From: Aequorivita antarctica
GTDB lineage: Bacteria > Bacteroidota > Bacteroidia > Flavobacteriales > Flavobacteriaceae
Length of the DNA stretch: 64,000 bases
Assembly (NCBI RefSeq): GCF_007997155.1
Contig: NZ_VORT01000001.1
Coordinates: forward strand, 372,001 to 436,000
Direction of reading: 5' to 3'
In this document: positions 35,451 to 44,956 of the stretch, one piece after another
Layout: each line of letters begins with the position of its first letter
Position numbering within the stretch: the first letter of the stretch is position 1
Notes under the pieces: model-generated
Told to the model about the DNA's origin: nothing
Seen by the model: the letters and a program-made list of their open reading frames with translations, nothing else
Databases searched by the model: none
Program-made: the position numbers and the translations under genes

Positions 35451-36611
35451 TTAGTTTTTGATGGTTACTTTTTGACCGTCGCGAAGGGTTTTTGCACCTT
35501 CTTTAATTATGGTATCGCCTTTTTTGAGGCCTGATTTTACTTCAGTATGGTTTTCATAAGAAAGTCCAGTTTCAAGAATGATGCGTTTTGCTATTCCAGT
35601 GGAGTCATTTACAGGTTTGTATAGGTAAGCAATGGTTTCACCCTCGGCATTTTCCTGTAAAATATTTTCGGGAACGGTAATAGCATTTTCAGCGCTGTAA
35701 TCGTTCACTTTTACAGTGGCGATGAGGTTTGGTTTTACCAATCCGTCTTTGTTTGGAATCTCAACCTGTATGTCAAAACTTCTATTGTTTGGGTTGATGT
35801 AATTACTCACCTGGCGCACCGTTCCGGTGAATTCTTCGTTGATTGAAGCTAAGTTCACTTTTACCTGTGTTCCTTTTTTAATATTTTTTAGGTAGGTTTC
35901 AGGGATGGATGCTTTCACATACATATCGCTCAAATTTACTAAACGGATTATCGGGGTTTGGCCGGGAACAACCACTTGTCCTGGATCTGAAATAATTTCG
36001 TCCACTACACCGCTAAAAGGTGCTGTAACGATTGTTTTTCCTAGCTGAGAACGCATTTGTTGTGTGGCATTTTTGGCCGCTTCATAATTGGTTTTAGCCT
36101 GAAGAAATTGGATTTCAGAACCTATTTTTTGATTCCAAAGTTTTTCTTGACGTTCAAAAGTTGTTTTGGCCAGTGCCAATTGAGCTTCTTGTTGTGCTAC
36201 TTGGCTAGACATTCCGCCATCGTCTATTTTTGCAAGACGCTGTCCTTTAGAAACGCGCTGACCTTCTTTTACATATACATTAGTAAGCACTCCTGAATAT
36301 TCAGCGTTAAGCACTACGTTTTGGTCTGTTTCCACGTTGCCTTGTACTTCAACGTAGTGTTTAAAAACACTATCCTTAATGACTTCAGCAGTAATTAAAG
36401 CTGGGCGTTCTTTCTTTTCGTTTTGATCTATGTATTCGTTTAGCTTATCGATATCAGCCTTAAGTTCACGCTGTTGTTTGTTCAATTCGGTACGTTTTGC
36501 TTTTACCGCTTCCATATTATTGGAACCAATTACCGCATCCACCGATTTGTTATCACCGCCGCAGGAAGCCAGTGTGATTAGCGTAATAAGAAATAGAATT
36601 GATTTTTTCAT
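35451..36611 (-). CDS. RND efflux periplasmic adaptor lipoprotein (membrane fusion protein)
   Basis: 386 residues linking the pump to its outer-membrane channel. Lipobox LITLASC with Cys17. A short coiled coil near 35-60 precedes the lipoyl half-motif (NVVLNAEYSGVLTNVYVKEG, about 103-122). Next come the alpha-helical hairpin (about 130-190), the second half-lipoyl motif (VTAPFSGVVDEIISDPGQVV) and the beta-barrel domain. It is placed 15 bases upstream of the pump gene, as expected for a single operon. Confidence 0.94.
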   Translation of the reverse strand: MKKSILFLITLITLASCGGDNKSVDAVIGSNNMEAVKAKRTELNKQQRELKADIDKLNEYIDQNEKKERPALITAEVIKDSVFKHYVEVQGNVETDQNVVLNAEYSGVLTNVYVKEGQRVSKGQRLAKIDDGGMSSQVAQQEAQLALAKTTFERQEKLWNQKIGSEIQFLQAKTNYEAAKNATQQMRSQLGKTIVTAPFSGVVDEIISDPGQVVVPGQTPIIRLVNLSDMYVKASIPETYLKNIKKGTQVKVNLASINEEFTGTVRQVSNYINPNNRSFDIQVEIPNKDGLVKPNLIATVKVNDYSAENAITVPENILQENAEGETIAYLYKPVNDSTGIAKRIILETGLSYENHTEVKSGLKKGDTIIKEGAKTLRDGQKVTIKN

Positions 36612-36653
36612 TTGTTGATTTATTTTAAAATAGTCGATTAGATGAGATGTGTT

Positions 36654-38033
36654 TTAATATTGGCCTTTAATTTCTTCGTAATTAATGCGCAACTGCGGAA
36701 TATTGAGAACAGTTTCTAGATTTGCCTTTTCATTAATTACTTGCAGCATAGATTGAAAATATTGCTGTTGTGCTGTGTAAAGTTGTGTTTGGGCTTGACG
36801 TAAATCAAAACTTGTTGAAAGACCTTCTGTGAATTTTATTTGATTTTTGTTTTCTATTCTTTCAGCCAAAGCAAGGTTCTTCCTTGAATTTTCATAGTTT
36901 TCTATAGCGAATTGATAATTGCTTTGAGCTGTTGTAAGATCAAGTTTTATTTGTTGTCTGGTTTGTTCCAACTCAGTCTTAGATTGATCCAACGCAATTT
37001 TGGTGCGTTGAACGGCTGAACTCCGCATACCACTGCTGAAAATTGGGATATTCAAACTAACTCCTAATACAGAAGATTGATACCATTTTTGGTCACCATT
37101 AAAAAAACTAAAATCCTCACTATTGGCAGAAGTGCCATAGTTTACAAAAGCGGAAAGCCTAGGAAGAAATTTGCTGCTTTCAAGTCTGTTTTCAAAGTAG
37201 CGTTGCTCTGTTAAATTAAAAGCAATTTTATAATCTACGTTATCTTCTATTTTTATTGACGAATCTAAAAGCGAAAGGCTTATATTTTGACTGGCCAATT
37301 GATCCAGATCATCGGTCAACGTTATGGGAGCTTCCACATCAATTCCCAAGGCAAGATTGAACATTTGTTTGGCGATAGCCTGACTTCTGCGGGCGTTGTT
37401 TAGTTGGGTTTCTATGTCCAAAAGTGTTATTTCAAGTTGTTCCACGCTTTCTTCTTCACCTAAACCGTTTTCGTAAATTTTTCGGGTTTCGAAAAGGTTT
37501 TGTTCAAGGTTGGCTTTGTTTTTATCAAAAATATCTACCAATTCCTGCGCCAGTAAAACACTACCATAAGCGTTGATTACTCCTTTTCTGACTTCCAAAC
37601 GTGTTTTTTCGTTGGCGTTTTCTGAATATCTCAAAAATGCTTTGGCTGCCTTAAGACCCACGAGATAGCTCCCATCAAAAATTAATTGATTTAGCGTTGC
37701 AACCGCATTTGCATTTTGTTTTGTTCCGAAGGTAATCGGCACAAAAGTACCGGGCTCACCTCCGCCAAATTCAGCGGGAATAAGGGATACAGGTTGTTTC
37801 AAGTTATTGTTATAGCTTACACTTCCATCTATCTGGGGCAAGCCTTGCGCCGTGGTTTCCCATTTTTGCTTTATGGCTTTTGCAACGTCGCGCCTTGCAT
37901 TTATGGATGTGTAATTGCTGTCTAGCGCAAAGGTTACGGCCTCTTCCAAGCTGAAAGTGTAATTTTTCTGCTGTTGTGAAAAAGCTAAAGTAACTGATAG
38001 TATTAAACTGAAAATCAAAAGTTTTTTAGTCAT
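36654..38033 (-). CDS. TolC-family outer-membrane efflux channel
   Basis: The outer-membrane exit duct of the tripartite pump, 459 residues. It has a signal peptide (cleavage after LAFSQ), two OEP repeats of long helices, and motifs such as LTTAQSNYQFAIENYENSRK and FTEGLSTSFDLRQAQTQLY in the second repeat. Its ATG overlaps the end of the tetR gene by eight bases. Confidence 0.94.
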   Translation of the reverse strand: MTKKLLIFSLILSVTLAFSQQQKNYTFSLEEAVTFALDSNYTSINARRDVAKAIKQKWETTAQGLPQIDGSVSYNNNLKQPVSLIPAEFGGGEPGTFVPITFGTKQNANAVATLNQLIFDGSYLVGLKAAKAFLRYSENANEKTRLEVRKGVINAYGSVLLAQELVDIFDKNKANLEQNLFETRKIYENGLGEEESVEQLEITLLDIETQLNNARRSQAIAKQMFNLALGIDVEAPITLTDDLDQLASQNISLSLLDSSIKIEDNVDYKIAFNLTEQRYFENRLESSKFLPRLSAFVNYGTSANSEDFSFFNGDQKWYQSSVLGVSLNIPIFSSGMRSSAVQRTKIALDQSKTELEQTRQQIKLDLTTAQSNYQFAIENYENSRKNLALAERIENKNQIKFTEGLSTSFDLRQAQTQLYTAQQQYFQSMLQVINEKANLETVLNIPQLRINYEEIKGQY

Positions 38034-38637
38034 TGGTTTGATGCTCTTTGATGAATTTTTTTAGTGTTAAAAGTCCTTCTTCCGTAACAATGCCCCGTAA
38101 ATGGTATTCAAGATATTCTTCGGTAAGGAATTTTGTGGAAAATTTTTCAATTGGGAAAAGATATTGATCCTTGATGCCCGTAATCCCCAGAAAATAAAGA
38201 CGGGCAATAAAATCGGTGTCCAAATTGCTTCGGTACAGCCCTTGATTAATGCCCTTAGTGATATTTTTTTGGGTACACTCCATCATTTTTTCAAACTGGT
38301 TCTGATGTAGTTTCTTGCTTATCTCCGGATAATATTTTTGAAGTTGGTACTGTGGCGAGGATTGGTCATCTTCGAGTTTACGCAAAATGAATTTCTTAAT
38401 TTCGAACAATTCCTCAATAGGATCTTGGTCCAAAGCGCAAATTTGGTCTATGCCACTGGTAATGCTGTTCATAACGCAAAAAGTACATTCCTTTACCAGA
38501 GCTGTTTTATTCTTAAAATGAGTATAAATGGTTTTTTTTGAAATAGCCATTTCATTGGCAATGTCGTCCATAGTGACACTCTTAAAGCCAAGCTTTAAAA
38601 ACAGTTCTGTTGCTTTTTGGATAATTTTTTCTTTCAT
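38026..38637 (-). CDS. TetR/AcrR-family transcriptional regulator of the efflux operon
   Basis: A dimeric repressor of 203 residues, starting at ATG 38637 (MKEKIIQKATELFLKLGF). The longer frame to 38709 runs through the promoter and operator. The helix-turn-helix is VTMDDIANEMAISKKTIYTH (about 21-40), followed by FKNKTALV. The ligand domain is helical, as expected. As first gene of the pump operon, with a 10-bp perfect inverted repeat next to its promoter, it probably represses itself and the pump until a ligand binds. Confidence 0.93.
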   Translation of the reverse strand: MKEKIIQKATELFLKLGFKSVTMDDIANEMAISKKTIYTHFKNKTALVKECTFCVMNSITSGIDQICALDQDPIEELFEIKKFILRKLEDDQSSPQYQLQKYYPEISKKLHQNQFEKMMECTQKNITKGINQGLYRSNLDTDFIARLYFLGITGIKDQYLFPIEKFSTKFLTEEYLEYHLRGIVTEEGLLTLKKFIKEHQTND

Positions 38638-38646
38638 AATAGGGTG

Positions 38647-38688
38647 CAAAGATATATCACGGAAACTTTTAAAACAAAAAAAGTTTCC
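38647..38688 (-). promoter_or_regulatory. Promoter and probable TetR operator of the efflux operon
   Basis: Minus strand TATCTTTG (38647-38654) is a perfect -7 element ten bases from the tetR ATG. Immediately upstream lies the perfect inverted repeat GGAAACTTTT (38661-38670) / AAAAGTTTCC (38679-38688) with an 8-base spacer, covering the spacer and -33 region. That is the right place and symmetry for a TetR dimer site. Confidence 0.7.
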
Positions 38689-38792
38689 TAAGTTTATTGT
38701 TTTTAACATTGCGTTAACAACAAACCTATTTTTGAGTTTAAGTTGTGTGCTTTTGCTTTGCTTGTTTTACTTTAGCCGAAATTTTTTGACGG

Positions 38793-39767
38793 ATGGAAAT
38801 TTTAAAAAAATATAACACAAAGCTACAAGAGCATCTTGAGAAAGCTGTTTTGCAAAAGGAGCCTCACCAACTCTACGACCCTATAAAGTACATTCTTTCG
38901 TTGGGGGGAAAACGAATTCGTCCCTCACTGACGTTGATGGTGTGCGATTTTTTTGGTTCAGATTTTAAGAAAGCAATGAGCGCCGCATTAGCGGTTGAAC
39001 TATTTCATAACTTCTCCCTCATCCATGATGATATTATGGATAACGCCCCTTTGCGAAGGGGAAAAAAAACAGTTCACGAAAAATGGGACGTAAACACCGC
39101 CATTCTTTCTGGCGATGCGATGCTAATTTTGGCTTATCAATTTTTTGAGAGCTATGAGCCAAAAATGTTTCAAGAGCTTGCAAAACTCTTCAGTGAAACC
39201 GCTTTACAGGTTTGCGAGGGCCAACAACACGATATGGATTTTGAAACACGTGATGATGTTACACTGGTGGAATACATAAAAATGATAGACCATAAAACTG
39301 CAGTCCTATTGGGTGCAGCAATGAAAATGGGAGCTATCGTAGCAGAAGCATCGGAAAGTGATAAAGATAAAATTTATCAATTTGGAAGAAATTTGGGTAT
39401 TGCCTTTCAGTTGCAGGATGATTATCTAGATGTTTTCGGCAACCCAGAAACCTTCGGAAAACAGGTGGGTGGCGATATTATCTCTAACAAAAAAACTTTT
39501 CTGTATTTGATGGCGGTAGGGAACGGCTCTTCAGTTCAAGCTGAGGAACTGGAACATCTTTTCAGCATTAATCCGAAAGATCCAACAGATAAAATTTCAA
39601 CAGTAAAAGAGATTTTCCTTACCTCTGGCGCGGCGAAGGCCACTCGCGATGAAATAGAAAAATATAGCAAAAACGCTTATTCACTTTTGGAAGCCATAAA
39701 TATTTCTGAAGAGAAAAAGGAAATGTTGCGCGGGTTTGGAAACAGCTTAATGCAGCGGAATATTTAA
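38793..39767 (+). CDS. Polyprenyl synthetase (trans-isoprenyl diphosphate synthase)
   Basis: Extends allylic diphosphates with isopentenyl diphosphate, in the cytoplasm. 324 residues. The first Asp-rich motif is HDDIMDNAPLRRG (about 77-89), the second is QLQDDYLDVFG (about 208-218), and GGKRIRPSLTL (about 32-42) is the IPP-binding region. The residues before the first motif (VELFHNFSLIHDD, with Phe and Ser) hint at a mid-chain product (C15-C20), but chain length cannot be set by eye. It is divergent from the tetR operon. Confidence 0.93.
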   Translation: MEILKKYNTKLQEHLEKAVLQKEPHQLYDPIKYILSLGGKRIRPSLTLMVCDFFGSDFKKAMSAALAVELFHNFSLIHDDIMDNAPLRRGKKTVHEKWDVNTAILSGDAMLILAYQFFESYEPKMFQELAKLFSETALQVCEGQQHDMDFETRDDVTLVEYIKMIDHKTAVLLGAAMKMGAIVAEASESDKDKIYQFGRNLGIAFQLQDDYLDVFGNPETFGKQVGGDIISNKKTFLYLMAVGNGSSVQAEELEHLFSINPKDPTDKISTVKEIFLTSGAAKATRDEIEKYSKNAYSLLEAINISEEKKEMLRGFGNSLMQRNI

Positions 39768-39876
39768 AAATTAAGAAGCAAATTCCATTTTTCCTGGCTA
39801 ATTTATTTGTGAATATTTTAATATTTTCAACCATATAAATATGAAGATTCCAGTCAGCTAGTTTATGTATTTGTTG

Positions 39877-39884
39877 TATTTTTG
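39877..39884 (+). promoter_or_regulatory. -7 element of sucA
   Basis: TATTTTTG matches TAnnTTTG perfectly. It lies 36 bases before ATG 39921 and overlaps the longest open frame, which supports the downstream start. Confidence 0.5.
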
Positions 39885-39920
39885 TACCGTTTTATAAAAA
39901 ATACCCTTTGCATATCTATC

Positions 39921-42692
39921 ATGGATAAATTTTCTTTTTTAAACGCGATTCACCCATCTCAAATCGCGGAACTTTACGAAAAATATTTACAATACCCAGA
40001 TAGCGTTGAGCCTAGTTGGCGAGCGTTTTTCCAAGGTTTTGATTTTGGAACTGAGAATAGTGCTCAAGATTTCTTTGGCACAAGCGAAGCTTCGGAAGCT
40101 CCACAATATGCCGAAGGAGCAAATTGCGAAGATGTTGTAAAGGAGTTTCAGGTTGTTAAATTAATTGATGATTACAGAACCCGTGGGCATCTTTTTACCA
40201 AAACCAATCCAGTACGGGACCGCAGAAAGTATACGCCAACCTTGGCAATAGAAAATTTCGGTCTTTCGCAGCATGATCTTAAAACAACTTTTAGGGCAGG
40301 CGAGATTATTGGTATAGGTGAAGCTACACTTGAAGAAATAATAAGACACCTTGAAAGTATTTATTGCGATTCTATCGGGATTGAATACATGTACATCCGC
40401 AGACCGGATGAAATTCAATGGATTCAGAACAAGCTGAATGTAAATGATAATCAGCCTAATTTTTCCCAGGAACACAAGAAGCATATACTTAAGAAACTTA
40501 ATGAAGCTGTGGCTTTTGAGAGTTTTCTTCATACTAAATACGTTGGTCAAAAGCGTTTTTCTTTGGAAGGAGGCGAAAGCTTGATTCCTGCTTTAGACAC
40601 CCTAATTGAAAATGCAGCAGAAAGAGGTGTGAAAGAATTTGTAATGGGAATGGCCCATCGTGGACGTTTGAGCACCCTTACCAATATCTTCGGGAAAAGC
40701 GCAAAAGACATTTTTAGCGAGTTTGACGGAAAGGATTACGCACAGGATATTTTTGACGGCGACGTAAAATACCACTTGGGCTGGACTTCAAAACGCAAAA
40801 CCGAATCTGGTAAAGAAATTAATTTAAACATTGCTCCAAACCCCTCACATCTGGAAACAGTGGGCGCAATTGTTGAAGGGATAACAAGAGCAAAACAGGA
40901 CGATCACTATAAAGAAAATCCGAATAAAGTATTGCCAATTATTGTTCACGGCGATGCTGCTATCGCTGCACAAGGTATTGTTTATGAAATTGTGCAAATG
41001 GCACAGTTGGATGGCTATAAAACACAAGGAACCATTCATATTGTGGTCAATAACCAAATTGGTTTTACTACAAACTACCTCGACGCGCGTTCATCTATTT
41101 ATTGTACTGATATTGGTAAGGTTACACTTTCTCCTATACTTCACGTAAATGCTGATGATGTAGAAGCTGTTGTTCATGCCATGCTTTTCGCTTTAGATTT
41201 TAGAATGGAATTTGGACGTGACGTTTTTATCGATTTGTTGGGTTACAGAAAATATGGACACAATGAAGGTGATGAGCCACGATTCACACAACCAAAGCTA
41301 TACAAAGCAATTGCAAAGCATGATAATCCGAGTAATATTTACGCAGAAAAGCTAATTGCTGACGGTGTAATTGAAAAAGGCTATACGGATAAACTGGAGC
41401 AGGATTACAAAGACAAACTAGAAGAAAATCTTGAAGATTCCAGAAAAGAAGATAAAACCACAATCACTCCTTTTATGAAGGATGAGTGGGAAGGTTATGA
41501 ATATGCCGAAGAAGATAAAATGATGGAGGCGGTTGATACCACTTATGATTTGGAAAAGTTGGATGAAATTGCTGAAGTCATTACCAAGTTGCCTAAGGAT
41601 AAAAAATTCCTCAGAAAAATAGCCAAACTTGTTGAGGCAAGACACTCAATGTATTTTGAAGACAACAAACTAGATTGGGCTATGGGCGAACTTCTTGCTT
41701 ATGGATCGCTTTTAAAAGAAGGTCACGACGTGCGTATGAGCGGGCAAGATGTGGAACGCGGAACATTTTCACACCGTCACGCTGTTATAACAGTTGAGGA
41801 CAGTGAGGAAGAAGTTGTACTTTTAAACAATCTGAAAGGCAAGCAAGGTGAATTTTATATATATAACTCACTGCTTTCCGAGTACGGTGTAGTAGGATTT
41901 GACTATGGCTACGCTATGGCAAGCCCAAATTCGCTTACAATCTGGGAGGCGCAATTTGGCGATTTTAGCAATGGAGCACAGATAATGATTGACCAATATA
42001 TTTCAGCGGCAGAAGATAAATGGAAACTGCAGAATGGTTTGATTATGCTTTTGCCACACGGGTATGAAGGGCAGGGTGCGGAACATTCTTCTGCAAGAAT
42101 GGAGCGCTATCTTCAATTATGTGCAACCGACAATATGTTTATTGCAGATGTAACAACGCCTGCAAATCTTTTTCATCTTTTCAGAAGACAATTAAAAGTA
42201 AATTATCGCAAACCACTGATTGTATTTACTCCAAAAAGTTTACTGCGCCACCCAAAAGTGGTGTCAACCAAAGAAGAATTTGCAAACGGAAGTTTCCAAA
42301 TGTTGATTGACGATGCAGAAGCCAAAGTGGCAAAAGTGAAAACATTGGTTTTTGTTACAGGTAAATTCTATTACGATTTACTTGAAAAAAGAGAAGAATT
42401 GAAAAGAGATGATGTTGCCTTGGTTCGTTTGGAACAACTGTTCCCATTGCCAACTGATGCAATGAAAAAGATTATCAAAAAATATAAAAACGCAGATGAT
42501 GTGGTTTGGGCACAGGAAGAACCTAAGAATATGGGTGCCTATTCACATATTATGATGCATTTTGAAGAATCACGAGATTTCAGGGTTTGCAGTAGAAAAA
42601 TGTACGCGGCTCCTGCAGCTGGTAGTTCCGTAAGATCAAAAGCACGACATGCAAAAGTAATTGAGAACGTGTTTAATAAAAATATGGATTAG
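39921..42692 (+). CDS. sucA: 2-oxoglutarate dehydrogenase E1 component
   Basis: The thiamine-diphosphate decarboxylase of the 2-oxoglutarate dehydrogenase complex (TCA cycle). ATG 39921 gives 923 residues starting MDKFSFLNAIHPSQIAELYE, matching the family's N-terminal helix that binds E2; the longer frame from 39882 overlaps the promoter. ThDP motif: HGDAAIAAQGIVYEIVQMAQ to VVNNQIGFTT. Other landmarks are MAHRGRLSTLTNI, GYRKYGHNEGDEP and, in the C-terminal half, SGQDVERGTFSHRHAV and LPHGYEGQGAEHSSAR. It is followed 83 bases later by sucB. Confidence 0.97.
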   Translation: MDKFSFLNAIHPSQIAELYEKYLQYPDSVEPSWRAFFQGFDFGTENSAQDFFGTSEASEAPQYAEGANCEDVVKEFQVVKLIDDYRTRGHLFTKTNPVRDRRKYTPTLAIENFGLSQHDLKTTFRAGEIIGIGEATLEEIIRHLESIYCDSIGIEYMYIRRPDEIQWIQNKLNVNDNQPNFSQEHKKHILKKLNEAVAFESFLHTKYVGQKRFSLEGGESLIPALDTLIENAAERGVKEFVMGMAHRGRLSTLTNIFGKSAKDIFSEFDGKDYAQDIFDGDVKYHLGWTSKRKTESGKEINLNIAPNPSHLETVGAIVEGITRAKQDDHYKENPNKVLPIIVHGDAAIAAQGIVYEIVQMAQLDGYKTQGTIHIVVNNQIGFTTNYLDARSSIYCTDIGKVTLSPILHVNADDVEAVVHAMLFALDFRMEFGRDVFIDLLGYRKYGHNEGDEPRFTQPKLYKAIAKHDNPSNIYAEKLIADGVIEKGYTDKLEQDYKDKLEENLEDSRKEDKTTITPFMKDEWEGYEYAEEDKMMEAVDTTYDLEKLDEIAEVITKLPKDKKFLRKIAKLVEARHSMYFEDNKLDWAMGELLAYGSLLKEGHDVRMSGQDVERGTFSHRHAVITVEDSEEEVVLLNNLKGKQGEFYIYNSLLSEYGVVGFDYGYAMASPNSLTIWEAQFGDFSNGAQIMIDQYISAAEDKWKLQNGLIMLLPHGYEGQGAEHSSARMERYLQLCATDNMFIADVTTPANLFHLFRRQLKVNYRKPLIVFTPKSLLRHPKVVSTKEEFANGSFQMLIDDAEAKVAKVKTLVFVTGKFYYDLLEKREELKRDDVALVRLEQLFPLPTDAMKKIIKKYKNADDVVWAQEEPKNMGAYSHIMMHFEESRDFRVCSRKMYAAPAAGSSVRSKARHAKVIENVFNKNMD

Positions 42693-42775
42693 TTTTTCTA
42701 AAAATTTTACAGAAAGACAAAAAGAAATTAAATTTAAAGAATTGTAAACCTAGGTTTATATTAAATAACAATAGT

Positions 42776-44023
42776 ATGGCATTAGAAATGAAAGTTCCGT
42801 CACCGGGAGAATCCATCACCGAAGTTGAAATAGCATCTTGGTTGGTTAAGGATGGCGATTACGTTGAAAAAGATCAACCGATTGCTGAAGTAGATAGTGA
42901 TAAGGCAACCTTAGAACTTCCTGCGGAAGCCAGTGGTATTATTACTTTAAAAGCCGAAGAAGGTGATGTAGTTGCTGTTGGTGACGTAGTTTGCATTATT
43001 GATACCGATGCCAAAAAACCTAGTGGAAGCGACGATTCAACAAAAAAAACGGAGAAGAAAGAAGAGGCTCCAAAGAAGGCAGAAGCTAAAAAAGAAACAC
43101 CTTCAAAACCTTCCACTCCAAATCAGGAGCAGGATAAGAAGACTTATGCAACAGGCTCGCCCTCGCCTGCAGCCAAGAAAATTCTTGATGAAAAGCGAAT
43201 GGCTACAAAAGACGTAAAAGGCAGTGGTCGTGACGGACGCATAACAAAAGATGATGCCGCAAACGCTACGCCATCTATGGGAACTCCTGGAACCAGTGGC
43301 CGTGGGAGCGAGCGTAAAAAACTTTCTATGCTTCGCCGAAAAGTAGCTGAACGTTTGGTTTCTGCAAAAAACGAAACCGCAATGCTTACCACTTTCAACG
43401 AGGTGGATATGACAGCAATTTTTGAATTGCGAAACCAATTCAAAGAACAATTCAAAGAAAAACACGGAGTTGGACTTGGTTTTATGTCTTTCTTTACTTT
43501 GGCAGTAGTTCGCGCACTGGAACTTTACCCAGATGTGAATTCCATGATTGATGGCGATTACATGATTACGTATGATTTTAAAGATATTTCCATCGCTGTT
43601 TCTGGGCCAAAAGGTTTAATGGTTCCCGTTATTAGAAATGCAGAAAACCTAAGTTTTAGAGGTGTTGAAGATGAAGTGAAACGACTTGCCATTAGAGCAC
43701 GTGATGGTCAGATTACCGTTGATGAAATGACCGGTGGTACTTTCACAATCTCAAACGGTGGTGTTTTTGGAAGCATGCTTTCAACGCCAATTATAAACCC
43801 TCCTCAATCTGCTATTTTGGGAATGCACAATATTGTAGAGCGTGCTATTGTTCGCGATGGCGGTATTGTTGTAGCTCCCGTAATGTACGTGGCCTTGTCT
43901 TACGACCACAGAATTATTGATGGCAGGGAATCTGTAGGATTTTTGGTAGCTATAAAAGAAGCATTGGAAAGCCCTGAAGAACTTTTAATGGATAATGATA
44001 TTAAAAGAGCTTTGGAGCTATAA
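42776..44023 (+). CDS. sucB: Dihydrolipoamide succinyltransferase (E2 of 2-oxoglutarate dehydrogenase)
   Basis: 415 residues. The lipoyl domain (about 1-78) carries the lipoylated Lys in DSDKATLEL. A Lys/Glu/Pro/Ala-rich linker (about 80-125) follows, then the peripheral-subunit-binding domain (about 128-165; PAAKKILDEK, GSGRDGRITKDD), then the catalytic domain (about 190-415) with active-site SYDHRIIDGRESVGFL. Placed downstream of sucA, it transfers the succinyl group to CoA. Confidence 0.97.
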   Translation: MALEMKVPSPGESITEVEIASWLVKDGDYVEKDQPIAEVDSDKATLELPAEASGIITLKAEEGDVVAVGDVVCIIDTDAKKPSGSDDSTKKTEKKEEAPKKAEAKKETPSKPSTPNQEQDKKTYATGSPSPAAKKILDEKRMATKDVKGSGRDGRITKDDAANATPSMGTPGTSGRGSERKKLSMLRRKVAERLVSAKNETAMLTTFNEVDMTAIFELRNQFKEQFKEKHGVGLGFMSFFTLAVVRALELYPDVNSMIDGDYMITYDFKDISIAVSGPKGLMVPVIRNAENLSFRGVEDEVKRLAIRARDGQITVDEMTGGTFTISNGGVFGSMLSTPIINPPQSAILGMHNIVERAIVRDGGIVVAPVMYVALSYDHRIIDGRESVGFLVAIKEALESPEELLMDNDIKRALEL

Positions 44024-44042
44024 CTTATAACAATTAGAAAAT

Positions 44043-44076
44043 AAAAAATCCGGCCAATGAGCCGGATTTTTTTTTG
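44043..44076. terminator. Bidirectional intrinsic terminator after sucB
   Basis: ATCCGGC - CAATGA - GCCGGAT flanked by A and T runs, between sucB and the convergent small gene. Confidence 0.9.
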
Positions 44077-44096
44077 GTTAGTTAGGAAACATCTTA

Positions 44097-44240
44097 TCAG
44101 CTAAAAAATAAAGTATTGACCAAATTAAGTAAAACGACCAATACTACTGAAACAGTCATCACTATAACTCCAGGTTTGCCCGAAGCTGAAGTGACATTGT
44201 AATCTTTTTCTTTTTCCTCTATAAAAACTGTTTCTTTCAT
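44097..44240 (-). CDS. Small single-helix membrane protein
   Basis: ATG 44240 gives a 47-residue protein (MKETVFIEEKEKDYNVTSA...) with an acidic N-terminus and one C-terminal hydrophobic helix (VIVMTVSVVLVVLLNLVNTLFF). The longer frame to 44288 adds no recognisable feature. It is convergent with sucB, and 78 bases separate its start from the end of the response-regulator gene, so it may belong to that operon. Real coding status is likely because of the membrane helix and position, but no family is recognised. Confidence 0.5.
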   Translation of the reverse strand: MKETVFIEEKEKDYNVTSASGKPGVIVMTVSVVLVVLLNLVNTLFFS

Positions 44241-44317
44241 ATTGTAAATATCCGTCTTTATATAGAAATATGAAATACGTGGTAACACGTAAATTAGTAA
44301 AAATAGCCTAAGTTTTT

Positions 44318-44956
44318 CTATAACAGTTTTTCATGATGCTCTTTCGCCCAAATAAGGAGACTGTTTGTTTTGGGCTCTATATTGAGTTTGGTAATGATAT
44401 TACTTCGGTGTTTTTCTACTGTTCTGTATGAAATGAAAAGTTGTGAGGCAATTTCTTTGTTGGTTTTATCTTGTGCAATTAATTTCAAAATCTTTTTTTC
44501 TGAAGGGGTAAGAGAACTTAGCTCCCCATCGTCAATAAAAACAACGCCAATTAGTTCTTTTATTTTATCACTAAAAAAGGGAACGCCTTCGGTAACAGTT
44601 TTGATACAGTTCTCAATTTCTTCAAGGGCGAATTCTTTCAGGATGTATCCAAAAATATTAAGCTCTTGAGCTTTTTGATACAGATCCTTCTCCTTGTGAA
44701 GTGTTATCAATACAATTTTGGTGTTTAAATCGAGCCCCTTGCATTGTTGCGCAATTTCGAGTCCAGACATATACGGCATCTGAATGTCCAGTATTGCGAT
44801 ATCTGGTTTTTTTTTGGTGATGAGATTGTATGCCTCTCTTCCGTCTTTGCCACTTCCCAATAGGTTATAGCCTTTTTCTATTAAAAAATCGCTGAGCCCT
44901 TTCAATAGCAATGGGTGATCGTCTGCAATAATGATGGATGGTGTAGTGTTGTTCAT
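44318..44956 (-). CDS. NarL/FixJ-type response regulator
   Basis: 212 residues. The receiver domain has acidic pair D12/D13 in IIADDHP and the phospho-acceptor D57 in AILDIQMPYMSG; the conserved Lys is in YILKEFA near 105. The LuxR-type helix-turn-helix (about 148-205) reads LTPSEKKILKLIAQDKTNKE then LFISYRTVEKHRSNII. Its start overlaps the kinase stop by four bases, so this is the kinase's partner. The target genes are unknown. Confidence 0.95.
   Translation of the reverse strand: MNNTTPSIIIADDHPLLLKGLSDFLIEKGYNLLGSGKDGREAYNLITKKKPDIAILDIQMPYMSGLEIAQQCKGLDLNTKIVLITLHKEKDLYQKAQELNIFGYILKEFALEEIENCIKTVTEGVPFFSDKIKELIGVVFIDDGELSSLTPSEKKILKLIAQDKTNKEIASQLFISYRTVEKHRSNIITKLNIEPKTNSLLIWAKEHHEKLL

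Noticed and set aside
39882-39920. Extension of the sucA frame upstream of ATG 39921
   Set aside because: Overlaps a perfect -7 promoter element; family N-terminus starts at MDKFSFLNAIH.
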